Below, piece after piece: positions 1 to 7,957 of a DNA stretch of 40,895 nucleotides. The stretch covers positions 1-40,895 of the forward strand of contig QNEL01000006.1 of NCBI GenBank assembly GCA_003645185.1, given 5' to 3'. The stretch comes from Candidatus Parabeggiatoa sp. nov. 3. GTDB lineage: Bacteria > Pseudomonadota > Gammaproteobacteria > Beggiatoales > Beggiatoaceae. The position numbers and the translations under genes are program-made. The notes beneath the pieces were generated by a model that worked only from the letters and a program-made list of their open reading frames with translations, was not told the origin of the DNA and ran no database searches. Position 1 is the first letter of the stretch. The number at the start of each line of letters is the position of its first letter.

Positions 1-318
1 ATATAGGTGAGTGGAATACAGTCAAATAATAATAGTTGGGAAAGGAGCCGTGTTCGGGATCAGTCTCATGGCTTGTGCTCTGAAGACGAGTCCTTTACGG
101 TGACGTAGGGGGCTTAGTTTAACTTATCCATTCATATTTCCAAAGCACGGTACACGACATCAATCTTGTGGGTTGACTTGATATTTGTAGGCGAAAATGA
201 ACAAGGCGAGATGATCTGGAAATTGGATAATTATGGGGTAGTGGAATAAATTATTTTCCAATAACACCTATTGGCGTGGTACGAGCAAACGATTCAACTA
301 GCCCGATTCTGAGACATA

Positions 319-420
319 TAAGTACTGAACCATAAATTTTCAGGTATTTTAATTAAAAGAAACAACCAAGAAGAGGGGCATGAGCTGTAAAATACCTGTT
401 TATTTGTGCTTCAGTACTTA
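319..420. repeat. 102-nt interrupted palindrome
   Basis: TAAGTACTGAA (319-329) is matched by TTCAGTACTTA (410-420), and AGGTATTTTA (342-351) by TAAAATACCT (388-397). The 12-nt stretches between these blocks are only partly complementary, and the loop is about 36 nt. The pairing can be drawn a few bases further out through AGAC/GTCT. It could be a MITE-like element or a structured RNA; there is no gene next to it. Confidence 0.7.
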
Positions 421-517
421 CCCCGTCTATCTAATTTAGCGCCATAATTCATATTCCTACGATATTGCGCTATTATCGTATCTCGCTTTAATTTGAGCTT
501 TTTTTCTTTACGGCGTA

Positions 518-544
518 CACAGAGTACCACAGAGTGCCACAGAG
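518..544. repeat. CACAGAG array, copy 1
   Basis: CACAGAG occurs at 518, 528 and 538, spaced by three bases (period 10), preceded by ACGGCGTA. The same family recurs at 7868-7903, 13321-13347 and 39887-39946. Confidence 0.85.
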
Positions 545-558
545 AATAATTTTTTCCC

Positions 559-580
559 CAGTTTTTGCGCGCAAAAACTG
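559..580. repeat. GCGCGC-core palindrome, copy 1
   Basis: A perfect 22-bp palindrome whose central 20 bp are AGTTTTTGCGCGCAAAAACT. It is the minimal form of a family with twelve copies in the window. A second perfect palindrome, built on AGCTTCGCTGA, follows at 587-608. Confidence 0.9.
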
Positions 581-586
581 TATTTC

Positions 587-608
587 AGCTTCGCTGATCA
601 GCGAAGCT
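587..608. repeat. 22-bp perfect palindrome
   Basis: AGCTTCGCTGA (587-597) is followed directly by its reverse complement (598-608). It lies 6 nt after the GCGCGC-core palindrome. Words such as GCTTCGC and GCGAAGC recur in the palindrome clusters at 27.8-28.1 kb and 29.4 kb. Confidence 0.85.
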
Positions 609-665
609 AAATTAAATGTGAATTTGATTTTGAATTATATTCTGAGATTAAATACACAGTAGAGT

Positions 666-794
666 TTATACCGATTTAACGCAACTCATTGATTTATATA
701 ATATTCTCATTTTGAGAAAACTAAGAAAATCAATTCGCGCCAAAAGTTTTGCGCGCAAAACTTTTGGCGCGAAACTTAAATTAAATCGGTATAA
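666..794. mobile_element. 129-bp MITE-like element
   Basis: Perfect 14-bp terminal inverted repeats, TTATACCGATTTAA at 666-679 and its reverse complement at 781-794, enclose about 100 bp with no coding capacity. Inside, at 734-773, is a perfect 40-bp palindrome centred on GCGCGC, a member of the GCGCGC-core family. Size, termini and lack of an ORF fit a MITE. No clear target-site duplication is visible, and no transposase with these ends is in the window. Confidence 0.7.
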
Positions 795-860
795 TGTCTA
801 GTAAATATGTGTATTTTGGTTCAGAATTGGCAAATTGATAGGTGGTAAGCCATTTGAGCC

Positions 861-1075
861 TTGACGCTTGACAAAATGATTTTAGGGGTGTACTTGGCAC
901 TCGCTAAAGTATGATATGAAGGGTATATTATATTAGTATATTATTAAATTATAATTTAAACATTGAGTGAAAATAAATTGCTCCTTGATGCTTGACAAGA
1001 TTATTTTATGGTGTATCATGCGCCCGCTAGAGTATGAGGGTATTAGTCTATTAGAAAACTCTAAATTATTGATAT
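861..1075. repeat. Diverged direct duplication, two copies
   Basis: The stretch beginning TTGACGCTTGACAAAATGAT at 861 is repeated in diverged form from 985 (TTGATGCTTGACAAGATTAT). Both continue with GGTGTA, a CTCGCTA or CCCGCTA word, AGTATGA and AT-rich sequence. Copies start 124 bp apart. No reading frame spans either copy. Confidence 0.6.
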
Positions 1076-1300
1076 AATAATAAAAGTTATCAAAGGCTAA
1101 TTCGTTTATTAAAAGCCGGTATTATTAGGATACCACTGATAAAGTCATTTATCCTGCGACTGCTACACCACAAGGTGATAGTATCACCAATACTTGCGAA
1201 CATATACCCTATATTATGTGGGAGAATACAGGTTTGAACAAGTTGTTAAGTCATATTATAATCTATTTTTATTGACATTAAATTTTGAATGCCCGATTTT

Positions 1301-1446
1301 CGTTCCAAATTGATTTTGCGACTTTTTTCAAATTGATTGCGACTTTTTACGTTCCAAATTGATTTTGCGACTTTTTTCAAATTTATTGCGACTTTTGGAG
1401 TACAAAATTTATTTTGCGACTTTTTTCAAATTTATTGCGACGGCTT
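1301..1446. repeat. 49-bp tandem repeat array
   Basis: Three units start at about 1301, 1350 and 1399. The first two begin CGTTCCAAATTGATTTTGCG, while the third has the alternative head GGAGTACAAAATTTATTTTG. All carry GCGACTTTTTTCAAATT. This is the same dispersed family as the arrays at 15.3, 21.6, 21.8 and 28.1 kb. Confidence 0.85.
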
Positions 1447-1638
1447 TCGTTCCAACTTCAAAAGCTTTTCACTGTTTTTTTGCAACGATCACTCTCACTT
1501 TTCACAATCGTCTGAATATTTCCGCTTTTTTGCACTAGTCTCCCCAAAATCCGTTACAATCCGTATATTTCAAAGGGACAATACATAAGTGTTTGCCCTT
1601 AACTTGACAATTTTGGTATTTTATCTCTACTTGGCACT

Positions 1639-1702
1639 GTTTACTTGTGCGCTTAAAAGGGGTGAGCAAAGTTTACTTCTGCGCTTAAAAGGGGTGAGCA
1701 AA
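1639..1702. repeat. 32-bp direct repeat, two tandem copies
   Basis: Two adjacent units (1639-1670 and 1671-1702) both begin GTTTACTT and continue with TGCGCTTAAAAGGGGTGAGC. They differ at one position (G or C after ACTT). They lie about 190 bp upstream of pntA and could be a leftover of a longer array or an upstream regulatory site. Confidence 0.8.
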
Positions 1703-1890
1703 AAATAGATGTCGATGTCAGGTGGTATAGTCTGCCAGGGCGTAATCGGCTTTGCCAATGATTCTAAGCAGAATTATTCAATTTTTAAAAATGATGAATT
1801 GTTCAATTCATTCATCATTCATCATTCATTATTCGTAATCGTATCCAAAACACTCAAATTGCTTAAACCATAACCATTATAGGAGGAAGC

Positions 1891-3459
1891 ATGCCTTTAA
1901 AAATAGGAATTCCTAAGGAAATCCATGCTGAGGAAAGACGTGTTGCCGCGACACCAGAGACAACCGAGTGGTTGCTGAAACTGGGCTTTACGGTTGCACT
2001 TGAATCCGGAGCAGGGGATAGTGCCCATTTTTCCGATGAAGCTTACAAGGAAGAGGGTGTCGAGATTATAGAAGACACCAAAAAATTGTGGGCAGAATCA
2101 GATATCATACTGAAAGTTCGCGCCCCAGAACCCCATCCAACCCTTGGTGTACATGAAGCTGAATTTCTGCAAGAAGGTACGTGCCTTATTAGCTTTATTT
2201 GGCCAGCCCAAAATCCAGAACTCTTGGAACGACTAGCCGCTCGCAAAGTCACAGTGATGGCAATGGACAGTGTACCTCGGATATCCAGAGCGCAAAAGCT
2301 GGATGCCTTGAGTTCTATGGCTAATATTGGTGGATACCGCGCCATCATCGAAGCGGCTAACCATTTTGGACGCTTTTTCACCGGACAAATCACAGCAGCC
2401 GGCAAAGTGCCTCCCGCTAAAATCATGGTTATCGGTGCCGGTGTCGCCGGACTCGCCGCTGTTGGAGCGGCTAATGGACTTGGTGCGATTGTACGCGCCT
2501 TTGATACCCGTCCAGAAGTGAAAGAACAAGTCGAAAGCATGGGGGCTGAATTTCTAGAATTGAACTTTGAAGAAGAAGGTAGTGGTGCCGGTGGCTATGC
2601 CAAAGTCATGAGTCCAGAATTTATCAAAGCGGAAATGGATCTATTCGCCCGTCAAGCGATGGAAGTGGATATCATTGTTACCACCGCCCTGATACCTGGC
2701 AGACCTGCCCCTAAACTCATTACCGCTGGCATGGTAGAATCCATGCGTGATGGCAGCGTGATAGTGGATATGGCGGCTGAACAGGGGGGTAACTGTGCTT
2801 TAACCGAACCTGGTCAAATCGTTGTCAAACATGGTGTCACCTTGATTGGACTCACGGATCTGCCAAGCCGATTACCTACTCAATCCAGTCAGCTTTATGG
2901 CACAAATTTGCGCCACATGCTAACTGACTTGTGCAAAGAAAAGGATGGTCAAATCAACGTCGATATGGAAGACGATGTTATTCGGGGCGCAACCGTCATC
3001 AAAGACGGTGAAATTACCTGGCCACCTCCCAAACCCAAGATTCCAGCGATTGCACCCACACAGAAAAATGAAGAACCTGTTGCAGCCTCGAAACCTGAAA
3101 AGGAGAAAAAATCGAGTGGCTGGGGAAGTGCATTATTCATGTTGATAGGCGCAGGCTTATTAGCAGCACTGGGTCAAGTTTCACCCACTGAGTTTCTGAA
3201 CCATTTTACCGTTTTTGTATTAGCCTGTTTTGTCGGTTATCAAGTGGTTTGGAATGTGACACCTGCTTTGCATACACCACTGATGAGTGTGACGAATGCC
3301 ATTAGTGGTATCATTGTAGTTGGTGCTTTGCTACAGGTGTCTGGACCCATTACGAGTCTGGTGACTATCCTAGCGGCGATAGCGATATTGGTTGCTACTA
3401 TTAACATTAGCGGCGGTTTTTTTGTCACCCAACGCATGTTGCGTATGTTTCAGAGATAA
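1891..3459 (+). CDS. pntA: NAD(P) transhydrogenase, alpha subunit
   Basis: This is the alpha subunit of the proton-translocating transhydrogenase, an inner-membrane enzyme coupling hydride transfer between NADH and NADP+ to the proton gradient. The 522 residues show the NAD-binding domain I with the alanine-dehydrogenase-like region [19 protein letters not shown] (133-151) and the nucleotide loop GAGVAG (182-187). A Lys/Pro/Glu-rich linker (about 365-405) leads to about four membrane segments at the C terminus (about 408-522), as in one-piece enterobacterial-type PntA of about 510 residues. A strong AGGAGG site 4-5 nt upstream fixes the ATG. pntB follows after 18 nt, so the two form an operon. 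Identification rests on clear family motifs. Confidence 0.97.
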   Translation: MPLKIGIPKEIHAEERRVAATPETTEWLLKLGFTVALESGAGDSAHFSDEAYKEEGVEIIEDTKKLWAESDIILKVRAPEPHPTLGVHEAEFLQEGTCLISFIWPAQNPELLERLAARKVTVMAMDSVPRISRAQKLDALSSMANIGGYRAIIEAANHFGRFFTGQITAAGKVPPAKIMVIGAGVAGLAAVGAANGLGAIVRAFDTRPEVKEQVESMGAEFLELNFEEEGSGAGGYAKVMSPEFIKAEMDLFARQAMEVDIIVTTALIPGRPAPKLITAGMVESMRDGSVIVDMAAEQGGNCALTEPGQIVVKHGVTLIGLTDLPSRLPTQSSQLYGTNLRHMLTDLCKEKDGQINVDMEDDVIRGATVIKDGEITWPPPKPKIPAIAPTQKNEEPVAASKPEKEKKSSGWGSALFMLIGAGLLAALGQVSPTEFLNHFTVFVLACFVGYQVVWNVTPALHTPLMSVTNAISGIIVVGALLQVSGPITSLVTILAAIAILVATINISGGFFVTQRMLRMFQR

Positions 3460-3477
3460 ATTAGGAGAACGGACATA

Positions 3478-4878
3478 ATGATAAATGAAGGTTTGCTTAC
3501 TGCTGCATACATTATTGCCAGCATCCTGTTTATTCTTAGCTTGAGTGGGCTAAGCCACCCAGAAACGGCACGTCGTGGCAATATATATGGCATGATTGGT
3601 ATGTTTATTGCCATTTTTGCCATTATTTTTGGCGAAGTATCTCAATATGAAGTCCTAATCGTTGCTATGGTCATCGGCGCGATTATTGGTATCACCGTGG
3701 CGGCCCGCGTTGAAATGACCGGCATGCCTCAACTCGTTGCTATGCTGCATAGCTTTGTGGGTTTGGCGGCTGTGTTGGTCGGATTTGCTAGTTATCTCGA
3801 TCCGAGTTCACACTTTGAAGGCACTGAAAAAATTATTCATGAAGTAGAAATCTACTTAGGTGTCCTGATTGGTGCTGTTACCTTTACCGGTTCTGTGATT
3901 GCGTTTGGCAAATTACAAGGAATCGTCGGTAGTAGGCCCTTACTTCTGCCATTACGCCACTTTTTTAATCTGGGTCTTGCTTTAGCCTGTATTTGGTTTG
4001 GCGTTGAGTTTATCAATGCAGAAAGCGTTTCTGCTGGCATGATTCCCCTGGGGATTATGACGGTTCTCGCTTTAATCTTCGGTATCCACATGGTCATGGC
4101 GATTGGTGGTGCTGACATGCCTGTCGTTGTGTCTATGCTCAACAGCTACTCTGGTTGGGCGGCGGCAGCCATCGGTTTTATGCTTGGAAACGACTTGTTG
4201 ATTATTACCGGTGCCTTAGTCGGCAGTAGCGGTGCGATTCTTTCTTATATCATGTGCCGCGCTATGAACCGCAATTTCCTGAGTGTTATCGCCGGCGGTT
4301 TTGGTACAACTGCTGGAAGCGTTTCAGTGGGAGATGATGATGAAGGAAAAGAGGTGGTTAGCACTACTGCGGAAGAAACTGCTCAGTTGTTCCAAGATGC
4401 TAAAAGTGTCATTATTGTCCCCGGTTATGGCATGGCGGTTGCCCAAGCTCAACACCCCATTTCGGAAGTCACTAAAAAGCTTCGTGCCAAAGGTATTACC
4501 GTGCGCTTTGGTATCCACCCGGTTGCAGGACGCTTGCCAGGACACATGAACGTACTACTTGCTGAAGCGAGAGTACCTTATGACATCGTTTTAGAAATGG
4601 ACGAAATCAACGATGATTTTCCTGACACAGACGTAGTGCTGGTTATTGGTGCAAACGATACGGTTAATCCGGCTGCTCAAGACGATCCCAATAGTCCTAT
4701 TGCCGGTATGCCGGTTTTAGAAGTCTGGAAAGCTAAGACGGTGATTGTGATGAAACGTAGTATGGCATCAGGTTATGCCGGTGTGGGTAATCCGCTCTTC
4801 TTTAAGGAAAACACGCGCATGTTGTTTGGGGATGCTAAAGCCAGTGTCGATGCGATTCTTACAAATATTGCTGGCTAA
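3478..4878 (+). CDS. pntB: NAD(P) transhydrogenase, beta subunit
   Basis: This partner of PntA contributes most of the membrane channel and the NADP(H)-binding domain III. The 466 residues match the usual length (about 460). The first 265 residues are strongly hydrophobic, with about eight or nine predicted membrane segments. Domain III starts near 305, with [11 protein letters not shown] around 316-326, [13 protein letters not shown] from 391, and [14 protein letters not shown] further on; all are typical NADP-site signatures. The start is preceded by TTAGGAGAACGG, a good ribosome-binding site. Two strong hairpins follow the stop (4930-4962 and 5013-5034) and may end the pntAB transcript before the dsrL-like gene. 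Confidence 0.97.
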   Translation: MINEGLLTAAYIIASILFILSLSGLSHPETARRGNIYGMIGMFIAIFAIIFGEVSQYEVLIVAMVIGAIIGITVAARVEMTGMPQLVAMLHSFVGLAAVLVGFASYLDPSSHFEGTEKIIHEVEIYLGVLIGAVTFTGSVIAFGKLQGIVGSRPLLLPLRHFFNLGLALACIWFGVEFINAESVSAGMIPLGIMTVLALIFGIHMVMAIGGADMPVVVSMLNSYSGWAAAAIGFMLGNDLLIITGALVGSSGAILSYIMCRAMNRNFLSVIAGGFGTTAGSVSVGDDDEGKEVVSTTAEETAQLFQDAKSVIIVPGYGMAVAQAQHPISEVTKKLRAKGITVRFGIHPVAGRLPGHMNVLLAEARVPYDIVLEMDEINDDFPDTDVVLVIGANDTVNPAAQDDPNSPIAGMPVLEVWKAKTVIVMKRSMASGYAGVGNPLFFKENTRMLFGDAKASVDAILTNIAG

Positions 4879-4929
4879 CTTTCGATGCTTTTTAGTAATA
4901 TAGACTTTCAGAAAAATGTCGAGCGATAA

Positions 4930-4962
4930 AAACCTGACAGGTTTTCAAAACCTGTCAGGTTT
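4930..4962. repeat. AAACCTGACAGG hairpin, copy 1
   Basis: A 33-nt hairpin in which AAACCTGACAGGTTTT and its reverse complement are separated by a single C. An identical sequence occurs at 32211-32243, so this is a dispersed repeat. It could also work as a terminator after pntB, although no clean T-run follows. Confidence 0.85.
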
Positions 4963-5012
4963 GGGCCAAAATATTGATCTGAACTCCTATAGACCAAAAC
5001 GCCCCCCTATCT

Positions 5013-5034
5013 TGCCAGGTTTTTAAAACCTGGC
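5013..5034. terminator. Possible terminator hairpin after pntAB
   Basis: GCCAGGTTTT and AAAACCTGGC pair around a single T and are followed by AGGTTTTCG. The sequence is related to the AAACCTGACAGG hairpin 50 bp upstream but not identical. A role in separating pntAB from the next gene is inferred from position only. Confidence 0.4.
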
Positions 5035-5122
5035 AGGTTTTCGTGATGAAAAGTTCTGTTTATTGAAATCTTCGTCATCACCTTTTTTAATACTACCACT
5101 TTATCCAAGGGAATAAAGACAA

Positions 5123-7051
5123 ATGAGCGAAACCAATTTAACCTTCCGGCTTTACAAAGATAACGACAGCGCACCCCAAAGATGGAGCGAAGCAGTCATT
5201 GACAACGGGGAATCTTACATCTGTCCAACGTATATACATCGCACACCACCCTGTCAGGCAAGCTGTCCCTCAGGGCATGATATACGGGGTTGGCTCTCCA
5301 TTGTACGTGGATTGGATAAACCCCCAAAAGGCATGAAATGGGAAGAGTACGCTTTTCAATCTATGACGAAATCCAATCCTTTCCCAGCCATTATGGGGCG
5401 CGTCTGTCCAGCACCTTGCCAAGACGGTTGCAACCGTAATGAAGTGGAAAATCATGTGGGTATCAATTCTGTTGAACAGTACATCGGTGACTGGGCGATA
5501 GAAAACAACCTGAGCTTCCCCAAACCTGCACATGAGACTGGCAAAAAAGTTGCCGTCATTGGAGGCGGGCCTGCCGGCTTAGCCGCTGCTTATTTTTTGC
5601 GTCTTAAAGGACATAGTTGTACCATTTTTGAAGGATACGATGGACTCGGTGGCATGATGTCTTTTGGTATTCCAGGTTATCGTATACCGCGCGATGTGCT
5701 TGATCATGAAGTCAAGCGAATCCTTGATATGGGTGTTGAAGTCAAATTGAAAACCCGTGTAGGGACTGACGTTACGATTGACCAGTTAGAAAAAGAATAC
5801 GATGCGATATTCTGGGGAATCGGTGCGACAACGGGTAAAGCATTGCCTATCACTGGCGCGGATGCACCCAATTGTGTTGATGGTATGGCGTTTTTACGTG
5901 CTTTTAATGAGGGACGGCTACAGCACTTATCGGGTCGCATATTGGTTGTCGGTGGTGGTGATACCGCTATGGATGTGGCAGCAGTAGCCCGGCGTATCGG
6001 TCATATTTCTCAGATTCATGAAAAAGATCGTCCAGAAAATGTGATTTTAGGTAATACCATCCATGATGTAGCCACAGTAGCCCGTCGACAAGGCGCGGAC
6101 GTGTGGATCGTCTATCGTCGTCCCATTTCAAAAGCACCTGCGACTAAGCATGAATTGGAAGCGGTGATTTCTGAAGGTGTGGAAATTCACGAAAGCTTGG
6201 CTCCGTTAGAGGTCATTTTGGGTGAAGATGGGCGAGCGAAAGCACTGAAGGTTATGCCGGTGACATGGAAAAACGGCAAGATGACACCTCAAGAAGGTAA
6301 GGAATATGAAATTGAGTGTACCATGATTGTGGGTGCCACGGGTCAAAAGGGTGACTATACAGGCATTGAAGAACTTGATAATGGTTGGGGCTTAATAGAT
6401 GCTGACAAAACTTATCAAGTCAAATCCAAAGTCGGTCATTTCGTGGGGGGTGACGCTGTCAAACCGCATTTGTTAACCACTGCAATTGGTCACGCTTCTA
6501 TCGCTGTTGAAGGTATCAATGCGTATTTAAAGGGCCAAGATATTTCTCCTCGCCCGACCGTGGATTCTCATCACTTCAGTCTGCTTGAAGAACTCAAAAT
6601 CCAAAACCTGGAACCAGAAACATATCCGCACGGCGAAACATGGGGTACAAACCATTCTAATTTTGCCGTCCATAACTACGAAAATCGCTCATTCGCCGAG
6701 ATCATTTCTCACAAACAACTCTTCTTGGCGCATTTTAAATACGATCCGCTGAATCCGCGTGAAGAGGTCAAAATCACGACAGACGAAGTACTCAGTAATT
6801 TCAATGAACGCTTTTCCGGGCTAACTGAAGAAAAAGCGATTGCCGAGGCCAAGCGTTGTATGAGTTGTGGTATGTGCTTTGAATGCGACAATTGCATTAT
6901 TTACTGTCCGCAAGACGCGATATTCCAAGTGAAAAAGGGTCAACGTGCTATGGGACGCTATGTTGAGACTGATTATGACAAATGTGTTGGCTGTCATATC
7001 TGCAAAGATGTTTGTCCGACGGGATATATCCAGATGGGATTGGGACAGTGA
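5123..7051 (+). CDS. dsrL: DsrL-like NAD(P)H oxidoreductase
   Basis: This is an iron-sulfur flavoprotein built like the glutamate synthase small subunit with a C-terminal two-cluster ferredoxin module. N-terminal cluster cysteines lie in CQASC (44-48) and CPAPCQDGC (95-103). The FAD loop GGGPAG is at 147-152 and the NAD(P)H loop GGGDTAMD at 277-284. Cysteine-rich C-terminal motifs start at C579 and C621. Length (642), the N-terminal ferredoxin-like start and overall motif order agree with DsrL, which is about 650 residues and links the reverse dissimilatory sulfite reductase of sulfur oxidisers to NAD(H). No other dsr gene is in the window. A general GltD-like or ferredoxin:NAD(P) oxidoreductase is the alternative. 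Placement after pntAB suggests joint handling of NADH and NADPH. Confidence 0.75.
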   Translation: MSETNLTFRLYKDNDSAPQRWSEAVIDNGESYICPTYIHRTPPCQASCPSGHDIRGWLSIVRGLDKPPKGMKWEEYAFQSMTKSNPFPAIMGRVCPAPCQDGCNRNEVENHVGINSVEQYIGDWAIENNLSFPKPAHETGKKVAVIGGGPAGLAAAYFLRLKGHSCTIFEGYDGLGGMMSFGIPGYRIPRDVLDHEVKRILDMGVEVKLKTRVGTDVTIDQLEKEYDAIFWGIGATTGKALPITGADAPNCVDGMAFLRAFNEGRLQHLSGRILVVGGGDTAMDVAAVARRIGHISQIHEKDRPENVILGNTIHDVATVARRQGADVWIVYRRPISKAPATKHELEAVISEGVEIHESLAPLEVILGEDGRAKALKVMPVTWKNGKMTPQEGKEYEIECTMIVGATGQKGDYTGIEELDNGWGLIDADKTYQVKSKVGHFVGGDAVKPHLLTTAIGHASIAVEGINAYLKGQDISPRPTVDSHHFSLLEELKIQNLEPETYPHGETWGTNHSNFAVHNYENRSFAEIISHKQLFLAHFKYDPLNPREEVKITTDEVLSNFNERFSGLTEEKAIAEAKRCMSCGMCFECDNCIIYCPQDAIFQVKKGQRAMGRYVETDYDKCVGCHICKDVCPTGYIQMGLGQ

Positions 7052-7104
7052 TATTGTAGCCACCTTCATTTCTAAAAAAGGGTCATTTCGAGTTGTACTT
7101 ACAA

Positions 7105-7130
7105 AGGCCCGATTGGAGTGCGTCGGGCCT
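7105..7130 (+). terminator. Hairpin after dsrL-like gene
   Basis: AGGCCCGA (7105-7112) pairs with TCGGGCCT (7123-7130) over a 10-nt loop and is followed by ATTTTCG. It lies 54 nt after the stop, so it may terminate transcription. It overlaps the start of a CGTTCC repeat unit, which weakens the case. Confidence 0.4.
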
Positions 7131-7263
7131 ATTTTCGTTCCAAATTTATTTTGCGAAGGCCTGATTGTAGATAATGACCTTTTTTTTGTTCATTTTTCGG
7201 TAGTCCCTACAAACCCGTGGTGGTCTTACAAATCAATGACTTGTGTGAGTGGCTTCGGTTCGA

Positions 7264-7335
7264 TTTTGCCACGGAAAAACACGGAAAAACACGGAAAAAT
7301 TCATTCCGTGCTTTCTGTGTTTTTCCGTGGCAAAA
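7264..7335. repeat. Long inverted repeat with CACGGAAAAA units
   Basis: A perfect 19-bp arm, TTTTGCCACGGAAAAACAC at 7264-7282, is matched at 7317-7335. The loop holds two more ACGGAAAAA units. It lies just before the remnant at 7339 and may mark the point where that gene lost its 5' end. Confidence 0.85.
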
Positions 7336-7338
7336 TAA

Positions 7339-7782
7339 GATAACGAAGCAACCAGAGGGAGTCTTTTAGTATCACGTATTTTATGGGAATCTGGCAAAGT
7401 TTATAACCTAGGGGTATTCTTTGAACCACCTGTCAGTATATTGCCAGAAGAGACACCTTCACTTCCACACCAGTTGAATGGCAAATACGATAGTGCTTTA
7501 AGCCTTGATGAAATTGATTTTGCCTCACCCATTATCTCAATTGTAGAAGTCAAGAGAAGTCGTTTATCTGATGGTTTAGGTCAATGTATCGCTGAAATGT
7601 ACGCGACATTAAAAGAATTTAAACAAGATAAGGTATATGGAATCATAACAGATGGTGATGTGTGGGAGTTCCTTTTCTTAGAAAATTCGGTACTCTCGGT
7701 GGATGAAAATAATTACCATATCAGGTTTGTAGCCGATATTGTTGACAGGATTGGTTATATAGCTGAAATTTTTAAGACGTGA
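7339..7782 (+). pseudogene. 5'-truncated PD-(D/E)XK-like protein
   Basis: The frame is open from the codon after a TAA at 7336-7338 to the stop at 7780-7782. The first usable initiator is only a TTG at 7441, giving 113 residues without a clear ribosome-binding site. Residues encoded upstream of that TTG (SRILWESGKVYNLGVFFEPP) look like genuine protein, so the real gene probably began further left and has lost its start. The remnant carries GKYD followed by IVEVK, the spaced D...ExK pattern of PD-(D/E)XK nucleases, then GLGQCIAEMYAT and GIITDGDVWEF. I recognise this as an uncharacterised family common in cyanobacteria and filamentous sulfur bacteria. A 19-bp inverted repeat ends just before it. 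Confidence 0.6.
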
Positions 7783-7867
7783 TACTTGTATAGAACATAA
7801 ATGGCAATACAATTAAATACACAAAAAGATACAGAATCTTCAATTCACTCAAACAAAAGTGAAATAC

Positions 7868-7903
7868 CTCTGTGAAACTCTGTGTTCCTCTGTGTACTCT
7901 GTG
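7868..7903. repeat. CACAGAG array, copy 2 (reverse orientation)
   Basis: CTCTGTG occurs at 7868, 7878, 7888 and 7897, i.e. four CACAGAG units on the reverse strand. It lies 54 bp beyond the 3' end of the large kinase gene. An opposite-orientation copy lies at that gene's 5' end. Confidence 0.85.
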
Positions 7904-7957
7904 TTGAAAAAGATTTTGAGCTGATAGCAGCTGGAAAATTTGTGGTTGCCCTTTTCA

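Larger units (their letters stand above)
1..1890. other. Gene-free left flank, repeat rich
   Basis: I see no convincing protein-coding gene in these 1.9 kb. The only sizeable forward reading frame (1337-1588) is a translation of tandem repeats. From left to right the region holds an unassigned stretch (1-318), a 102-nt interrupted palindrome (319-420), a CACAGAG array (518-544), two short palindromes (559-608), a 129-bp element with terminal inverted repeats (666-794), two diverged copies of a segment of about 90 bp (861 and 985), a 49-bp tandem array (1301-1446) and a 32-bp direct repeat (1639-1702). An RNA gene in 1-318 cannot be excluded by eye. Confidence 0.6.

Noticed and set aside
36-130. 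Possible group II intron domain (GGAGCCGTGTTCGGG)
   Set aside because: The start resembles intron domain V wording, but the paired second strand and bulge are absent and no reverse transcriptase is nearby.
1337-1588. 83-residue forward frame rich in Phe
   Set aside because: It is a translation of the 49-bp repeat array and AT-rich sequence; the same words recur in other frames elsewhere.
2043-2540. 165-residue reverse frame inside pntA
   Set aside because: Shadow of a strongly coding gene on the other strand, with no domain of its own.
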